Made by a program: the position numbers and the translations under genes
Part shown: in pieces, positions 44,322-52,546 of the stretch
Layout of the letters: each line of letters begins with the position of its first letter
Numbering within the stretch: position 1 is the stretch's first letter
DNA from: Alphaproteobacteria bacterium
Lineage (GTDB): Bacteria > Pseudomonadota > Alphaproteobacteria > Rickettsiales > SXRF01
Assembly (NCBI GenBank): GCA_025362975.1
Contig: JANYES010000023.1
Span: 58,510-122,509 of the forward strand
Reading direction: 5' to 3'
Length of the DNA: 64,000 bases
Notes under the pieces: model-generated
What the model was told of the DNA's origin: nothing
The model's input: only the letters and a program-made list of their open reading frames with translations
The model's database searches: none

Positions 44322-45646
44322 GGTTTTGCCGCGGGCATGAAAGTTTTAATCTGGTAAGCAATCGCCGGCGTGGCGATATTACCCAGATGCCCGCCGATTG
44401 GGAAAATCACCTCATGGTTTTGAAACAATCGCTCAAGCGTCGCAAGATCTCCCGGCGCGAGCACGATATCGTCGCGGTTAGTAATCAGCCGCAGCTTATC
44501 GTTGCCCACAATATACGATTCCAGCGAAAGCAGATTGCTCTGCGCAATGAGATCCTGCTTGGAAATGCTTGGGTCTTTGGCGTGCGCCTCTTCATAAAAA
44601 ACATCGTTCAGGTAATCGCTGAAGCTGCTACGCAGCGCAATTGCCATATAGGCGTTGACTGAAGTCGAGGTGGTAAAATTCTGGTCCCTGGGGAAAATAT
44701 ACCCGCTGCGGCGCATTACGTCCGAGGTAAAAATCATATCCGCCGCCGACAGTCGGAAGCTCAGGCCGATCATCGTCGCAAGCCTGTCATCACTAGGGTG
44801 GAAGCGGTTATAATAATCCACCAGCAACCCCGCATTGCGGAAATCGAACGCTTCGCCGCTGGTGCTTACGCGAGACAGTCGGGTAATCTCAGTTTTAATA
44901 AACGCGTCCGCATCGTTCATGCCGTGTGGCAAAGCGCGGTTTAAATCGTCATCGAGTATTTTCATCGAGCTGTACAGGCTCAGCGGCGGATTGATCAGCA
45001 GCACCTTGCTGAAATTCAACGCGCGCTGCTGGCTGTCGAACTGCGCCGTAAACGCCGCCTGCCAGCCGCCAAGACTATAGCCGACCAGCCGGTTTTCGGT
45101 CACCGTCGCGTGCTTAGATACGTCGCTGCTGATCATCCGCATCACGCGGTACAGATCGCGCGCGTCCTGCTTCGGGCTTCCGGGAATGGCATTTTCGCTG
45201 CTGTTGATAATGAAATTCGGATTGCTGGGCGAGGGCAGTAAGACCACGCTATTGCCCGCCGTGTACAACACCTCAGCCACCGTGCGCATGATATCCGCCC
45301 GATAATCCGCCCCCGTGCCGGGAATAATAAACACCAGCGGTGCGGGTTGGGATTGAATAAGCTGGCCGTATTTCAGCCCGTCTTGATACCAGAAGCCCTC
45401 AGGGATATCGCGCCCCTCGAACACCGTCATGGTCTTGGCATTCGTTTCCGGCACATCGGAATAATTCACGCGCATGTCCGGTGGCAGGGTAATCACCGTC
45501 GCCGCATATGGATCGCTGATCGGATAATGATACACCGGCCGCGTGGCATACGCCTCGCGTGGCATCGGCAGCTTCGACTCCGCCGATGCGCAGGCGCTGG
45601 GCACGGCAAGCAAGCCGATAAGAAGAAAAATGCGAATCCGTTTCAT
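44318..45646 (-). CDS. Alpha/beta-hydrolase-type lipoprotein
   Basis: About 442 residues from ATG 45646. The signal peptide ends in a lipobox-like SACAS, so it is probably membrane-anchored. PLVFIIPGTGADYR supplies an oxyanion-hole region and RLVGYSLGGWQAAF the nucleophile elbow (GYSLGG, Ser). A His near the C-terminus (GGHLGN) may complete the triad. It overlaps mlaA by 4 bases, suggesting a lipase or esterase working with the outer-membrane lipid system. Substrate unknown. Confidence 0.75.
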   Translation of the reverse strand: MKRIRIFLLIGLLAVPSACASAESKLPMPREAYATRPVYHYPISDPYAATVITLPPDMRVNYSDVPETNAKTMTVFEGRDIPEGFWYQDGLKYGQLIQSQPAPLVFIIPGTGADYRADIMRTVAEVLYTAGNSVVLLPSPSNPNFIINSSENAIPGSPKQDARDLYRVMRMISSDVSKHATVTENRLVGYSLGGWQAAFTAQFDSQQRALNFSKVLLINPPLSLYSSMKILDDDLNRALPHGMNDADAFIKTEITRLSRVSTSGEAFDFRNAGLLVDYYNRFHPSDDRLATMIGLSFRLSAADMIFTSDVMRRSGYIFPRDQNFTTSTSVNAYMAIALRSSFSDYLNDVFYEEAHAKDPSISKQDLIAQSNLLSLESYIVGNDKLRLITNRDDIVLAPGDLATLERLFQNHEVIFPIGGHLGNIATPAIAYQIKTFMPAAKP

Positions 45647-45852
45647 GTCTCTGATGGCTTTATAAAGCCTAGGAATTATCAGCCCACGCATCAAGAAGCG
45701 ATGTGGTCTGTGCCCTGCCGGTCATTGGCAGGACGCATTCCGGGGGGGCACAGGGGAAATCAGATTGCTGCGATTATCCTCGACCAAGCCGCAACAGCCA
45801 GAGCTGCGCGACGCCATCGACCCGCCAGGGGCAGGGGCCGCAGAAGGTATAA

Positions 45853-47880
45853 TCAGTTGAGGCTGGCTTTCATCGCAGGGATGCAATAGTTCCCCTTCAC
45901 CGCATGGGCGAGTTTTTCGCGTAGCTCATTCGGGTTGAAAGGCTTGGGTATATAATCATGCATGCCAACGCTGAGGCAGCGCTCCTTGTCGCCAGCAAGC
46001 GCGTGCGCCGTCATCCCGATAATCGGCACGGAGGGCAGGTTTTCATCCTTTTCATATTGGCGAATCAGCTTCGTCGCTTCCAGCCCGTTCATGCCATGCA
46101 TCTGCACGTCCATCAACACCGCTGCGTAGCTGCCGTTCTTGACCTTATCGACAGCTTCATACCCGTTACTGGCGATGTCGCATTTATAGCCGAATTCCTC
46201 AAGGAACGTCTGCGCTACCAGCACGTTAGGCAGGTAATCCTCGACCAGCAGGATACGCGGGCTTTGCTTGGTCAGTATCGTTCGCTGGAAAATCTTGGCC
46301 AGCGGTTCCATATGTAGCGCATCCTCAGCACAGCGTTTGAATGGGATGCTGACCGTAAAAGTCGAACCTTTGCCCACGATGCTATCGACCTGTATGACCC
46401 CCTCCATCGCCTCGGTCAGGGTTTTCGTAATCGCAAGCCCCAGCCCGGTGCCGCCATATTTGCGGTTGATCGAAGAATCTGCCTGCACGAATTTCTGGAA
46501 GATCGTGTCCTGTTTATTTTTTTCGATGCCGATGCCGGTATCCGTCACCGCAATCCTCACCAGTTCGATAGTGGCATCTGTCATCGGCTCGCAGCTGATG
46601 CTCAGGTGCACGCCGCCTTCGTTGGTGAACTTGATAGCGTTGCTGCAAAGGTTGAGGATAATCTGGCGCAACCGCGAAGGGTCGCCAAGGAATATCAGGT
46701 TTTGCACGCATTCGTCGTTGCTCGTAAACGTAAGGTTTTTTTCCTTCACCCCCGTCGCCATCATGCTTAGCACTTCCTGCACCACCTGCGTCAGGCTAAA
46801 CGGAATCTGTTCCATATCGATGGTTTGCGCTTCGATCTTGGCAATATCGAGCAGATCGTTTATCAGCGACAGCAGCGAATCTGCGCTTGTCTGCAACGTG
46901 TGCACGTAATCGCGCTGTTTTTCGGTGAGGGGTGAGCTCATGGCAAGGATGTTGGAAAGCCCGATCACTGCGTTCATCGGTGTGCGTATCTCGTGGCTCA
47001 TATTCGCGAAGAATTCTGATTTGGCGATATTGGCCGCTTCCGCCTGTTCGCGCGCGGTGAGCTGTTCGGTGATATCTGTATTGGTGCCGAACCACGAAAC
47101 GATGGCCCCGTCCGCATCGCTGATGGGATAGGCGCGTGAAAGGAACCAACGGTAATCCCCGCTTTTATTGCGCAGGGGAAATGTATCTTCCCACGGCATG
47201 CCCTGATCGATCGCATTTTTGAATCGTTCCACTACGCCTTTAAGATAATCGGGATGCAGCACCGATTGCCAGCCCCATCCTTCCATATCCTGATACACAC
47301 TGCCTGTGTAATCATACCAGCGCTGGTTGAACCATTGAGCGGCGCCTGTGTTGTCGGTCATCCATGCCAGCTGCGGAATTGAATTCGCCAGCTGGCGGAA
47401 TCGCGCTTCGCTCGAACGCAGCGCATCGGTCTGCCGTGCGAGCCGTTCGATATAGTGGCTGAGATCGTATTGACGTTTGCGGTCACGCAGCGCCATGCGT
47501 ATCGCGCTTAATAATTCTGCGATTTGCACCGGCCGTTTGATAAGCGTCATATGCCCTACGGCATCCAGCGCCGCCTGTATGCGCGGCGTTTCCTTGCCTG
47601 CGGGCGTCAACACCAGTAGCGGAAAATCAGACCATGCGGGTTCGGCCAGCAGCGTATTGTGCAGCAGATTGGATGTATCGAACTGGAGGATGATTTCTTC
47701 AGGTAAAATAGCCGCCCTGGCGCCGATACTGATTTCGGCGCATAATTCCTGAAGCGATACGCACACATGCGGAAGCAGACCGTTTGTCTTCAGAATATCG
47801 GCCGTCGTATTCGCATCTTTTTGTGTTGGCATCAAAATCAGGATGCGTTCCGCTTGCGGGGTATTATGAAGTGGCGACAT
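45853..47880 (-). CDS. PAS-containing hybrid histidine kinase
   Basis: A 675-residue cytoplasmic kinase without membrane segments. Residues 10-130 look like a degenerate receiver (ILILMPTQKDAN, then LVLTPAGKETPR and IKRPVQIAELLSAI). A PAS domain follows (about 158-275; FRQLANSIPQLAWMTDNTG). HisKA has His296 in NMSHEIRTPMNAVIG. HATPase_c has DTGIGIEKNK and GTGLGLAI. A full receiver ends the protein (ILLVEDYLPN, AVLMDVQMHGMNG with the phospho-Asp). It overlaps the KaiC-like gene by 17 bases, so the kinase probably receives or relays information from that ATPase. Confidence 0.9.
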   Translation of the reverse strand: MSPLHNTPQAERILILMPTQKDANTTADILKTNGLLPHVCVSLQELCAEISIGARAAILPEEIILQFDTSNLLHNTLLAEPAWSDFPLLVLTPAGKETPRIQAALDAVGHMTLIKRPVQIAELLSAIRMALRDRKRQYDLSHYIERLARQTDALRSSEARFRQLANSIPQLAWMTDNTGAAQWFNQRWYDYTGSVYQDMEGWGWQSVLHPDYLKGVVERFKNAIDQGMPWEDTFPLRNKSGDYRWFLSRAYPISDADGAIVSWFGTNTDITEQLTAREQAEAANIAKSEFFANMSHEIRTPMNAVIGLSNILAMSSPLTEKQRDYVHTLQTSADSLLSLINDLLDIAKIEAQTIDMEQIPFSLTQVVQEVLSMMATGVKEKNLTFTSNDECVQNLIFLGDPSRLRQIILNLCSNAIKFTNEGGVHLSISCEPMTDATIELVRIAVTDTGIGIEKNKQDTIFQKFVQADSSINRKYGGTGLGLAITKTLTEAMEGVIQVDSIVGKGSTFTVSIPFKRCAEDALHMEPLAKIFQRTILTKQSPRILLVEDYLPNVLVAQTFLEEFGYKCDIASNGYEAVDKVKNGSYAAVLMDVQMHGMNGLEATKLIRQYEKDENLPSVPIIGMTAHALAGDKERCLSVGMHDYIPKPFNPNELREKLAHAVKGNYCIPAMKASLN

Positions 47881-49381
47881 CAGGATTTACTTTGAGAAAG
47901 TCTGGCGCATCAATAAGTCCCGCTCCTTTAAACATGGGGGTGCCGGTTAGAACACCGTGAAAATTAACAAGAGGTTTCCCCACTTTAATACCGTCATTGC
48001 TCAATGAGAATTCGCGTATGGTGCGCTCATGGTGCCCGCTGCGTTTTTTTACAACTGAAATCGCCTGTTTGACTTCGCCAAGCGCTTCGAAATAACGGAA
48101 CAGGATGACCGCATCCGCCAGATAGCTGGTGTCGATCGGTGACTGTATGGCGGTGCCAAGCAGCCCGTGCTGCGCCACGACAAGGAACGTCACCACGCCG
48201 TTATGCCCCATAAATGTTAGCAGCTCATGCAACTGCGCAGTAAGGAACCGTTCCTCCGGCATCGCATTAAGATACTCGTTCAGACTATCTATGATAACAA
48301 CGCGTGCGCCGGGCGTTTTGCCGTCGCCTTGGACATGCTGGCGTACGAAATGGGCGAATTCGCCCGGCGACATTTCCGTTGGGTCGATCGGGTGAATCAC
48401 GATCATGCCGTTATTAACATAAGTCTCAAGGTCGATTCCCAGCCCCTTGCTGCGCATCATTAACGTATCGATCCGCTCGTCGAAAGCAAAGATAGTAGCC
48501 CGCTGACCGTCCTTGGCGGCAGCAACGGCATATTGCAAGGTCAGTGTCCATTCACCTGCGCCCGCCGGCCCCAGCATCAATACGCTACAGCCCCATTCGA
48601 TGCCGCCACCGATCAGCGAATCGATTTCCGGAATGCCGCTTTTGAGCAGCCCGGAAGGCGAGGATTGCTGGTGTTCGGAAGCGACAATGCGCGGGAACAC
48701 ACTCAGCCCGCCGAATACGATAGTGAAATCATGATACCCGCCGCGATAACGTTGGCAGCGCATTTTCGTAATTCGCAGGCGGCGGCGTTCGGCGCCGTAT
48801 TCCGGCGAAAGCTGTTCAAGGTGCAACACTCCGTGGGCGATGCTCTCGAGCTGCAAATCCTCACCGCCAGGAATTGTTTTATCGTCAAGGAACAGCACGG
48901 TGCATTTGCGCGTGGAAAGATATTGCTTAAGCGCCAGCACCTGCCGGCGGAAACGCAGCGCATTTTGCGCCAGCAATTTGACTTCCGAAAGTGAATCAAT
49001 AATAACACGCGATGGTTTTACCCGGTCAATTTCATTTAAAATAGCTTTGGTGGTAACGTTAAGTTCTACTTCGGAAGGCTGGTAAATCGTATACTGGTTC
49101 TCATTTTGCAAATCCTGTTCATTTGCGACCAGCTCAAAAATATCCATGTCCTCCAACGAACCCCAGCCATGCGACTTCGCCGAAGTAATGAGTTCCTGCT
49201 TGCTTTCTGACAAGGTAATATAAAGCACTCTTTCGCCTTTGCGAATTCCTTCCCTGAGGAACTGTAATGCCAGGGTCGTTTTCCCGGCACCCGGCGTCCC
49301 TTGCAGCAGGTAAACGCGATTAGCAAAAAGCCCACCGCCAAGAATATCATCTAATTCTTTGATGCCTGTGGTGACGAGCAA
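47864..49381 (-). CDS. KaiC-like double-domain RecA-fold ATPase
   Basis: A 505-residue protein with two KaiC domains. The first has STGI-type TTGIKELDDILGGGL, Walker A GTPGAGKTT (Lys34) and Walker B RVIIDSLSEV. The second has SGIPEIDSLIGGGIEWG, but its Walker A is GPAGAGEWT, with Glu277 and Trp278 in place of Lys-Ser/Thr, while RVVIIDSLNEY is kept. The second site probably cannot bind or hydrolyse ATP normally. The start is TTG at 49381, as no ATG precedes the conserved region before an in-frame stop at 49424-49426. It heads a two-gene operon with a histidine kinase. Non-cyanobacterial KaiC proteins usually act in stress signalling. Confidence 0.88.
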   Translation of the reverse strand: MLVTTGIKELDDILGGGLFANRVYLLQGTPGAGKTTLALQFLREGIRKGERVLYITLSESKQELITSAKSHGWGSLEDMDIFELVANEQDLQNENQYTIYQPSEVELNVTTKAILNEIDRVKPSRVIIDSLSEVKLLAQNALRFRRQVLALKQYLSTRKCTVLFLDDKTIPGGEDLQLESIAHGVLHLEQLSPEYGAERRRLRITKMRCQRYRGGYHDFTIVFGGLSVFPRIVASEHQQSSPSGLLKSGIPEIDSLIGGGIEWGCSVLMLGPAGAGEWTLTLQYAVAAAKDGQRATIFAFDERIDTLMMRSKGLGIDLETYVNNGMIVIHPIDPTEMSPGEFAHFVRQHVQGDGKTPGARVVIIDSLNEYLNAMPEERFLTAQLHELLTFMGHNGVVTFLVVAQHGLLGTAIQSPIDTSYLADAVILFRYFEALGEVKQAISVVKKRSGHHERTIREFSLSNDGIKVGKPLVNFHGVLTGTPMFKGAGLIDAPDFLKVNPDVATS

Positions 49382-49678
49382 GTTCTGGTGGGGATTCCTA
49401 GTAATGCTTTCGAAAGAATGACACTAATACTGTGTTTTAAGCCGTATAAATTTACGATGCGTTCCCTAAGGCTCTACTTATACTGCAAATACGCACATGG
49501 CAAAATCATTAATATACCAATAGTTTCAGGGTATGGCTGCCAGTTTTTGATACAGGCCGCACCGCGGTTTCATTGGCCGCGAACGTCAGTTTAAATTTCA
49601 CATATCCGGAATTTACGCGGCTAGCGAAATGTTCCGGGATAAAATATCGCATTGATATATCACAATAATAACTTATTG
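49382..49678. other. Intergenic region with no recognisable gene
   Basis: About 300 AT-rich bases between the kaiC-like start and the tRNA promoter. A short inverted repeat (CGCGG and CCGCG, around 49564-49582) is the only structure noticed, and it lacks a T-run. It probably contains the promoter of the kaiC-like operon, but no confident match was found. Confidence 0.5.
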
Positions 49679-49707
49679 TAGACAAGTAACCGCACTTCTT
49701 TTATAAC
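49679..49707 (+). promoter_or_regulatory. Probable promoter of tRNA-Leu
   Basis: TAGACA (49679-49684) and TATAAC (49702-49707) are separated by exactly 17 bases and lie 22 bases before the tRNA, a suitable distance for a short leader. The match to consensus is fair. Confidence 0.5.
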
Positions 49708-49729
49708 CCGAGGCTCTCTTCGTACCTGT

Positions 49730-49816
49730 GCCCAGGTGGCGGAATTGGTAGACGCACTAGCTTCAGGTGCTAGCGTTCGCAAGATCATGGGGGTTCGAGT
49801 CCCTTCCTGGGCACCA
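49730..49816 (+). tRNA. tRNA-Leu (anticodon CAG)
   Basis: An 87-base class II tRNA with encoded CCA. Acceptor GCCCAGG pairs with CCTGGGC, the D arm contains GGAATTGGTAGAC, and the anticodon loop TTCAGGT reads CAG, closed by CTAGC and GCTAG. A variable arm precedes the T arm GGGTTCGAGTCCC. It is the integration site of the downstream element, whose integrase begins 170 bases after it. Confidence 0.96.
49791..49816 (+). other. Likely attachment site (attL) in the tRNA-Leu 3' end
   Basis: P4-type integrases usually recombine in the T-arm and 3' end of a tRNA gene. The integrase here directly follows, so the last 26 bases of the tRNA are the probable core. No second copy was seen elsewhere in the window, so the right junction was probably lost. 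Confidence 0.45.
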
Positions 49817-49921
49817 TTTATAAGTCCGGCAACGCCCGGTAAAATTCACAAAATATAGAGAAATGACCGGTTACAAAGCTTTTTAGAGCACGGTAGTGTT
49901 CGGCTCGGTGCGTTGACATCC

Positions 49922-49980
49922 GATGGTATCTGATGGTATAGCTGATGGTATAAACCATTGTGATAATAATTATACCATCA
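49922..49980. repeat. Iterated GATGGTAT boxes upstream of the integrase
   Basis: CGATGGTATC at 49921-49930, TGATGGTATA at 49931-49940 and again at 49943-49952 are direct repeats. TATACCATCA at 49971-49980 is the exact inverse copy. They lie within 65 bases upstream of the integrase start and are candidates for excisionase (AlpA) or integrase arm-type binding sites. Confidence 0.6.
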
Positions 49981-49985
49981 CACAT

Positions 49986-51179
49986 ATGCCATTGACCGAT
50001 GTTGTTGTACGCAATGCTAAACCCAAGGAAAAGCCACAGAAACTTACTGATGGTGAGGGCATGTTCCTATATGTCCATCCAAACGGCGGGAAATATTGGC
50101 GCTTGCAGTATCGCTTTGCAGGCAAGCAAAAGGTATTGGCATTAGGTGTCTACCCCGAAATTACCCTTGCAGATGCCCGCGAACGCCGTATGGAAGCGCG
50201 GAGGATTCTGGCGGTTGGTAATGATCCTTCCCAAGTTAAACAGGAAGCCAAACGCCTTGCTATATTTAATAGCGGTAACACATTTGAAACGGTAGCTCGT
50301 GAGTGGCATGAGGGACGACTGAGCAAATGGACGCCTGACCATGCCCAAAAGATCATGAGGCGCATGGAAGCCAATATCTTTCCTAAAATCGGCACCCGCC
50401 CTATTTCGGATATTACCTCACTTAAATTCTTGAATGTGCTGCGAGTAATTGAAAAGCGTGGCGCTTCTGAGCTTGCTCACCGCCTTTTGCAGATTTGTGG
50501 GCAGGTATTTACCTATGCGGTAGTTACTGAGCGCGTAAAAATTAATCCGATAGTATCATTACGCGGAGCATTAAAGCCCGTAATAAAGAACAACCATGCC
50601 TACCTAAAGGCTGCGGATATGCCGGAGTTTCTGTCTAAGCTGGAAGCCTATGATGGCAGTCTGCAAACCAAACTGGCGTTACATTTCTTAGTGCTGACCT
50701 TTGTTCGTACCGGAGAATTGCGGGGTGCGGAGTGGTCAGAAATAGATTGGGATAAAGCGGAATGGCATATCCCGGCAGCCCGTATGAAAATGAAAGACCC
50801 GCATATCGTACCGTTATGTAAGCAAGCGGTGGCGATACTAAAGGAATTACAGCTCCTGACAGGCCAATGGCGCTATATATTTCCCAATCAGCATAAACCA
50901 TCCGGCTGCATGAGTGAAAATACGATCCTCTATGCTCTATACCGTATGGGTTATCATAGCCGTGCCACTGGTCACGGTTTCCGCGCTACTGCCAGCACTA
51001 TATTAAATGAAAACGGCTTTTTACCAGATGTAATAGAGCGCCAGCTTGCCCACTGCGAACGGGATAAAGTTAGGGCCGCTTATAACCATGCTCAATATCT
51101 ACCGGAACGCCGGAAGATGATGCAATGGTGGGGGAATTATATTGATAAGGCTCATACCGCTAATAGTAAGGTGGCTTAA
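49986..51179 (+). CDS. int: Tyrosine integrase of the P4/prophage CPS-53 type
   Basis: About 397 residues from ATG 49986, which begins the conserved MPLTDVVVRNAKP. The DUF4102 arm-binding domain (KLTDGEGMFLYVHPNGGKYW, LALGVYPEITLADAR) comes first, then a core-binding domain. The catalytic domain has Arg in VRTGELRGAEWSEID, HGFRATAST (His-x-x-Arg) and the nucleophile Tyr in AYNHAQYLPERRKMMQWW. It integrates genomic islands at tRNA 3' ends. The frame is intact, so integration or excision activity may persist although the element itself is truncated. Confidence 0.93.
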   Translation: MPLTDVVVRNAKPKEKPQKLTDGEGMFLYVHPNGGKYWRLQYRFAGKQKVLALGVYPEITLADARERRMEARRILAVGNDPSQVKQEAKRLAIFNSGNTFETVAREWHEGRLSKWTPDHAQKIMRRMEANIFPKIGTRPISDITSLKFLNVLRVIEKRGASELAHRLLQICGQVFTYAVVTERVKINPIVSLRGALKPVIKNNHAYLKAADMPEFLSKLEAYDGSLQTKLALHFLVLTFVRTGELRGAEWSEIDWDKAEWHIPAARMKMKDPHIVPLCKQAVAILKELQLLTGQWRYIFPNQHKPSGCMSENTILYALYRMGYHSRATGHGFRATASTILNENGFLPDVIERQLAHCERDKVRAAYNHAQYLPERRKMMQWWGNYIDKAHTANSKVA

Positions 51180-51181
51180 AT

Positions 51182-51787
51182 ATGGCAAAGCCTAAAGAGA
51201 ATGTGGTTTATAGTAGGGAGCATGTTCGGTGCCGTGTAATTGAGGCGATTCATCAAAGATTGTTATTCAATGCTCCGAGCAACAGTATTGTATTGAAGCC
51301 GTTAGTTCATCTTAAAGAAATAGATTCAAGTGATGTACATACCATCGTTATTCAGTTAGCTCATAAGGAACAAGTCATAAAGATTATTGATCCAACATTA
51401 TATACTATTAATGAAGCTAAAATAGCACGTTATAAGGAAAAATCGCACGAAAACATTTATATTGATGCATGCGAAAAATTTTCAGCTTTTTACGAAGCTG
51501 AAGAACTGAAATACGGCAATCCTTCTAGACAGAAATCGACTGCGACATTAACAGCAGCAAAAAAAGAAATCGCAACTTATCAAAAAATATTATTAGGCAT
51601 TGCGGTCGCCAAATACGATTTTGACCCAGAAAATCTTCAAAAGAAAAGTGGCGTAGCGAAAGCTATACATGGCTCACTTACGAAGGCGGGGTTAGGAGAT
51701 CTTTTAACAATTCAAACAATCTCAAGAAAACTAAAGGCTTCTGCTAACAGAAGTCTGGATGATGATATCTTCGATAGGGAGCATTAA
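51182..51787 (+). CDS. Hypothetical island protein, 201 residues
   Basis: The gene starts 3 bases after the integrase stop, with AAATATG context. The product is soluble, rich in Lys, Ile and Ala. It contains a helical central region and a C-terminal segment SGVAKAIHGSLTKAGLG, DLLTIQTISRKLKAS that looks like a small alpha-helical module. Codon use (many ATA and TTA codons) is AT-richer than the flanking chromosome, consistent with transfer. No family was identified; its position between integrase and AlpA suggests a role in the element. Confidence 0.7.
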   Translation: MAKPKENVVYSREHVRCRVIEAIHQRLLFNAPSNSIVLKPLVHLKEIDSSDVHTIVIQLAHKEQVIKIIDPTLYTINEAKIARYKEKSHENIYIDACEKFSAFYEAEELKYGNPSRQKSTATLTAAKKEIATYQKILLGIAVAKYDFDPENLQKKSGVAKAIHGSLTKAGLGDLLTIQTISRKLKASANRSLDDDIFDREH

Positions 51788-51882
51788 CTATTTCATGATT
51801 TCATTTTTTATAAATGAAGTCATCTTTGAGCCCAATTTCATAACTTATGGTTTGTCCGTTATCAACGAACGGAGTCAAACCA

Positions 51883-52101
51883 ATGCAATCTAACCCGCAC
51901 ATTCCTACACGTATACTTCGCCTGCCGGAGGTCATAAGCCGCACCGGTTATCGCAAGACCGTCATCTACGAGAAGATGAAAAATAATTCTTTTCCCAAAC
52001 AGATCAAACTAGGCCGAGCGGTCGGCTGGGTAGAACAGGAAATTTCTTGTTGGATAGACGCCCGCATAGAGGCAAGCCGCACATCGTCTAATAGCACCTA
52101 G
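51883..52101 (+). CDS. AlpA-family excisionase/transcriptional regulator
   Basis: A 72-residue MerR-like helix-turn-helix protein from ATG 51883 (GGAG upstream). RILRLPEVISRTGYRKTVIY, then YEKMKNNSFPKQIKLG and VGWVEQEISCWI are the AlpA pattern. AlpA proteins activate integrase expression and act as excision factors in P4-like elements. The inverted GATGGTAT boxes before int are plausible targets, though this is inferred. The stop is TAG. Confidence 0.88.
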   Translation: MQSNPHIPTRILRLPEVISRTGYRKTVIYEKMKNNSFPKQIKLGRAVGWVEQEISCWIDARIEASRTSSNST

Positions 52102-52156
52102 ACGCTAATTAACCTACCCCCCATTCTACATATAACCCTAAATCGGAAGGACATCC

Positions 52157-52546
52157 CATGTCTGACACAATTTCTATTGCCTTAAATTATGCCGAACGCG
52201 GCCTGAAAATTATTCCTATCAAACCATCGACAAGAGACCTCTTACAGTGCATGGAGTAAAAGATGCGACCGACGACCCAGCTATTATCACAGAATGGGGT
52301 ATTTGCTGGCCGGATGCTAATATAGGTATCGCTACCGGTTCTGCCAGCGGGGTTATTGTTTTGGACGTTGATCCCCGCAATGGAGGCAACGAATCATTGT
52401 CAGCTATAGTAAACCTCATTCCGCCGACCTTAACCGCTATTACAGGCGGTGGGGGAAGGCATCTTTATTTCAAATATTGCCCCGGCCTAAAAAACAGCAG
52501 CAGCAACCTAGGCGCAGGTTTGGATATTAAAACCGATGGCGGCTAT
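52157..52546 (+). pseudogene. Truncated and frameshifted primase-polymerase domain
   Basis: From ATG 52157 (GGAAGGACATCCC before it) the frame reads MSDTISIALNYAERGLKIIP IKPST in two parts, then stops after 34 codons. Another frame, entered near 52236-52241 where AGAGA appears, continues PLTVHGVKDATDDPAI, WPDANIGIATGSASGVIVLD and GGGGRHLYFKY, ending at GLDIKTDGGY. This is the N-terminal catalytic core (prim-pol, bifunctional primase-polymerase) of island replication proteins, with metal-binding Asp in VLDVDPRNGG. The remainder of the protein is replaced by helicase sequence after about 52546. Confidence 0.8.

Noticed and set aside
49564..49582. Hairpin CGCGG/CCGCG as a terminator
   Set aside because: The stem is only five bases, the loop is long and no T-run follows.
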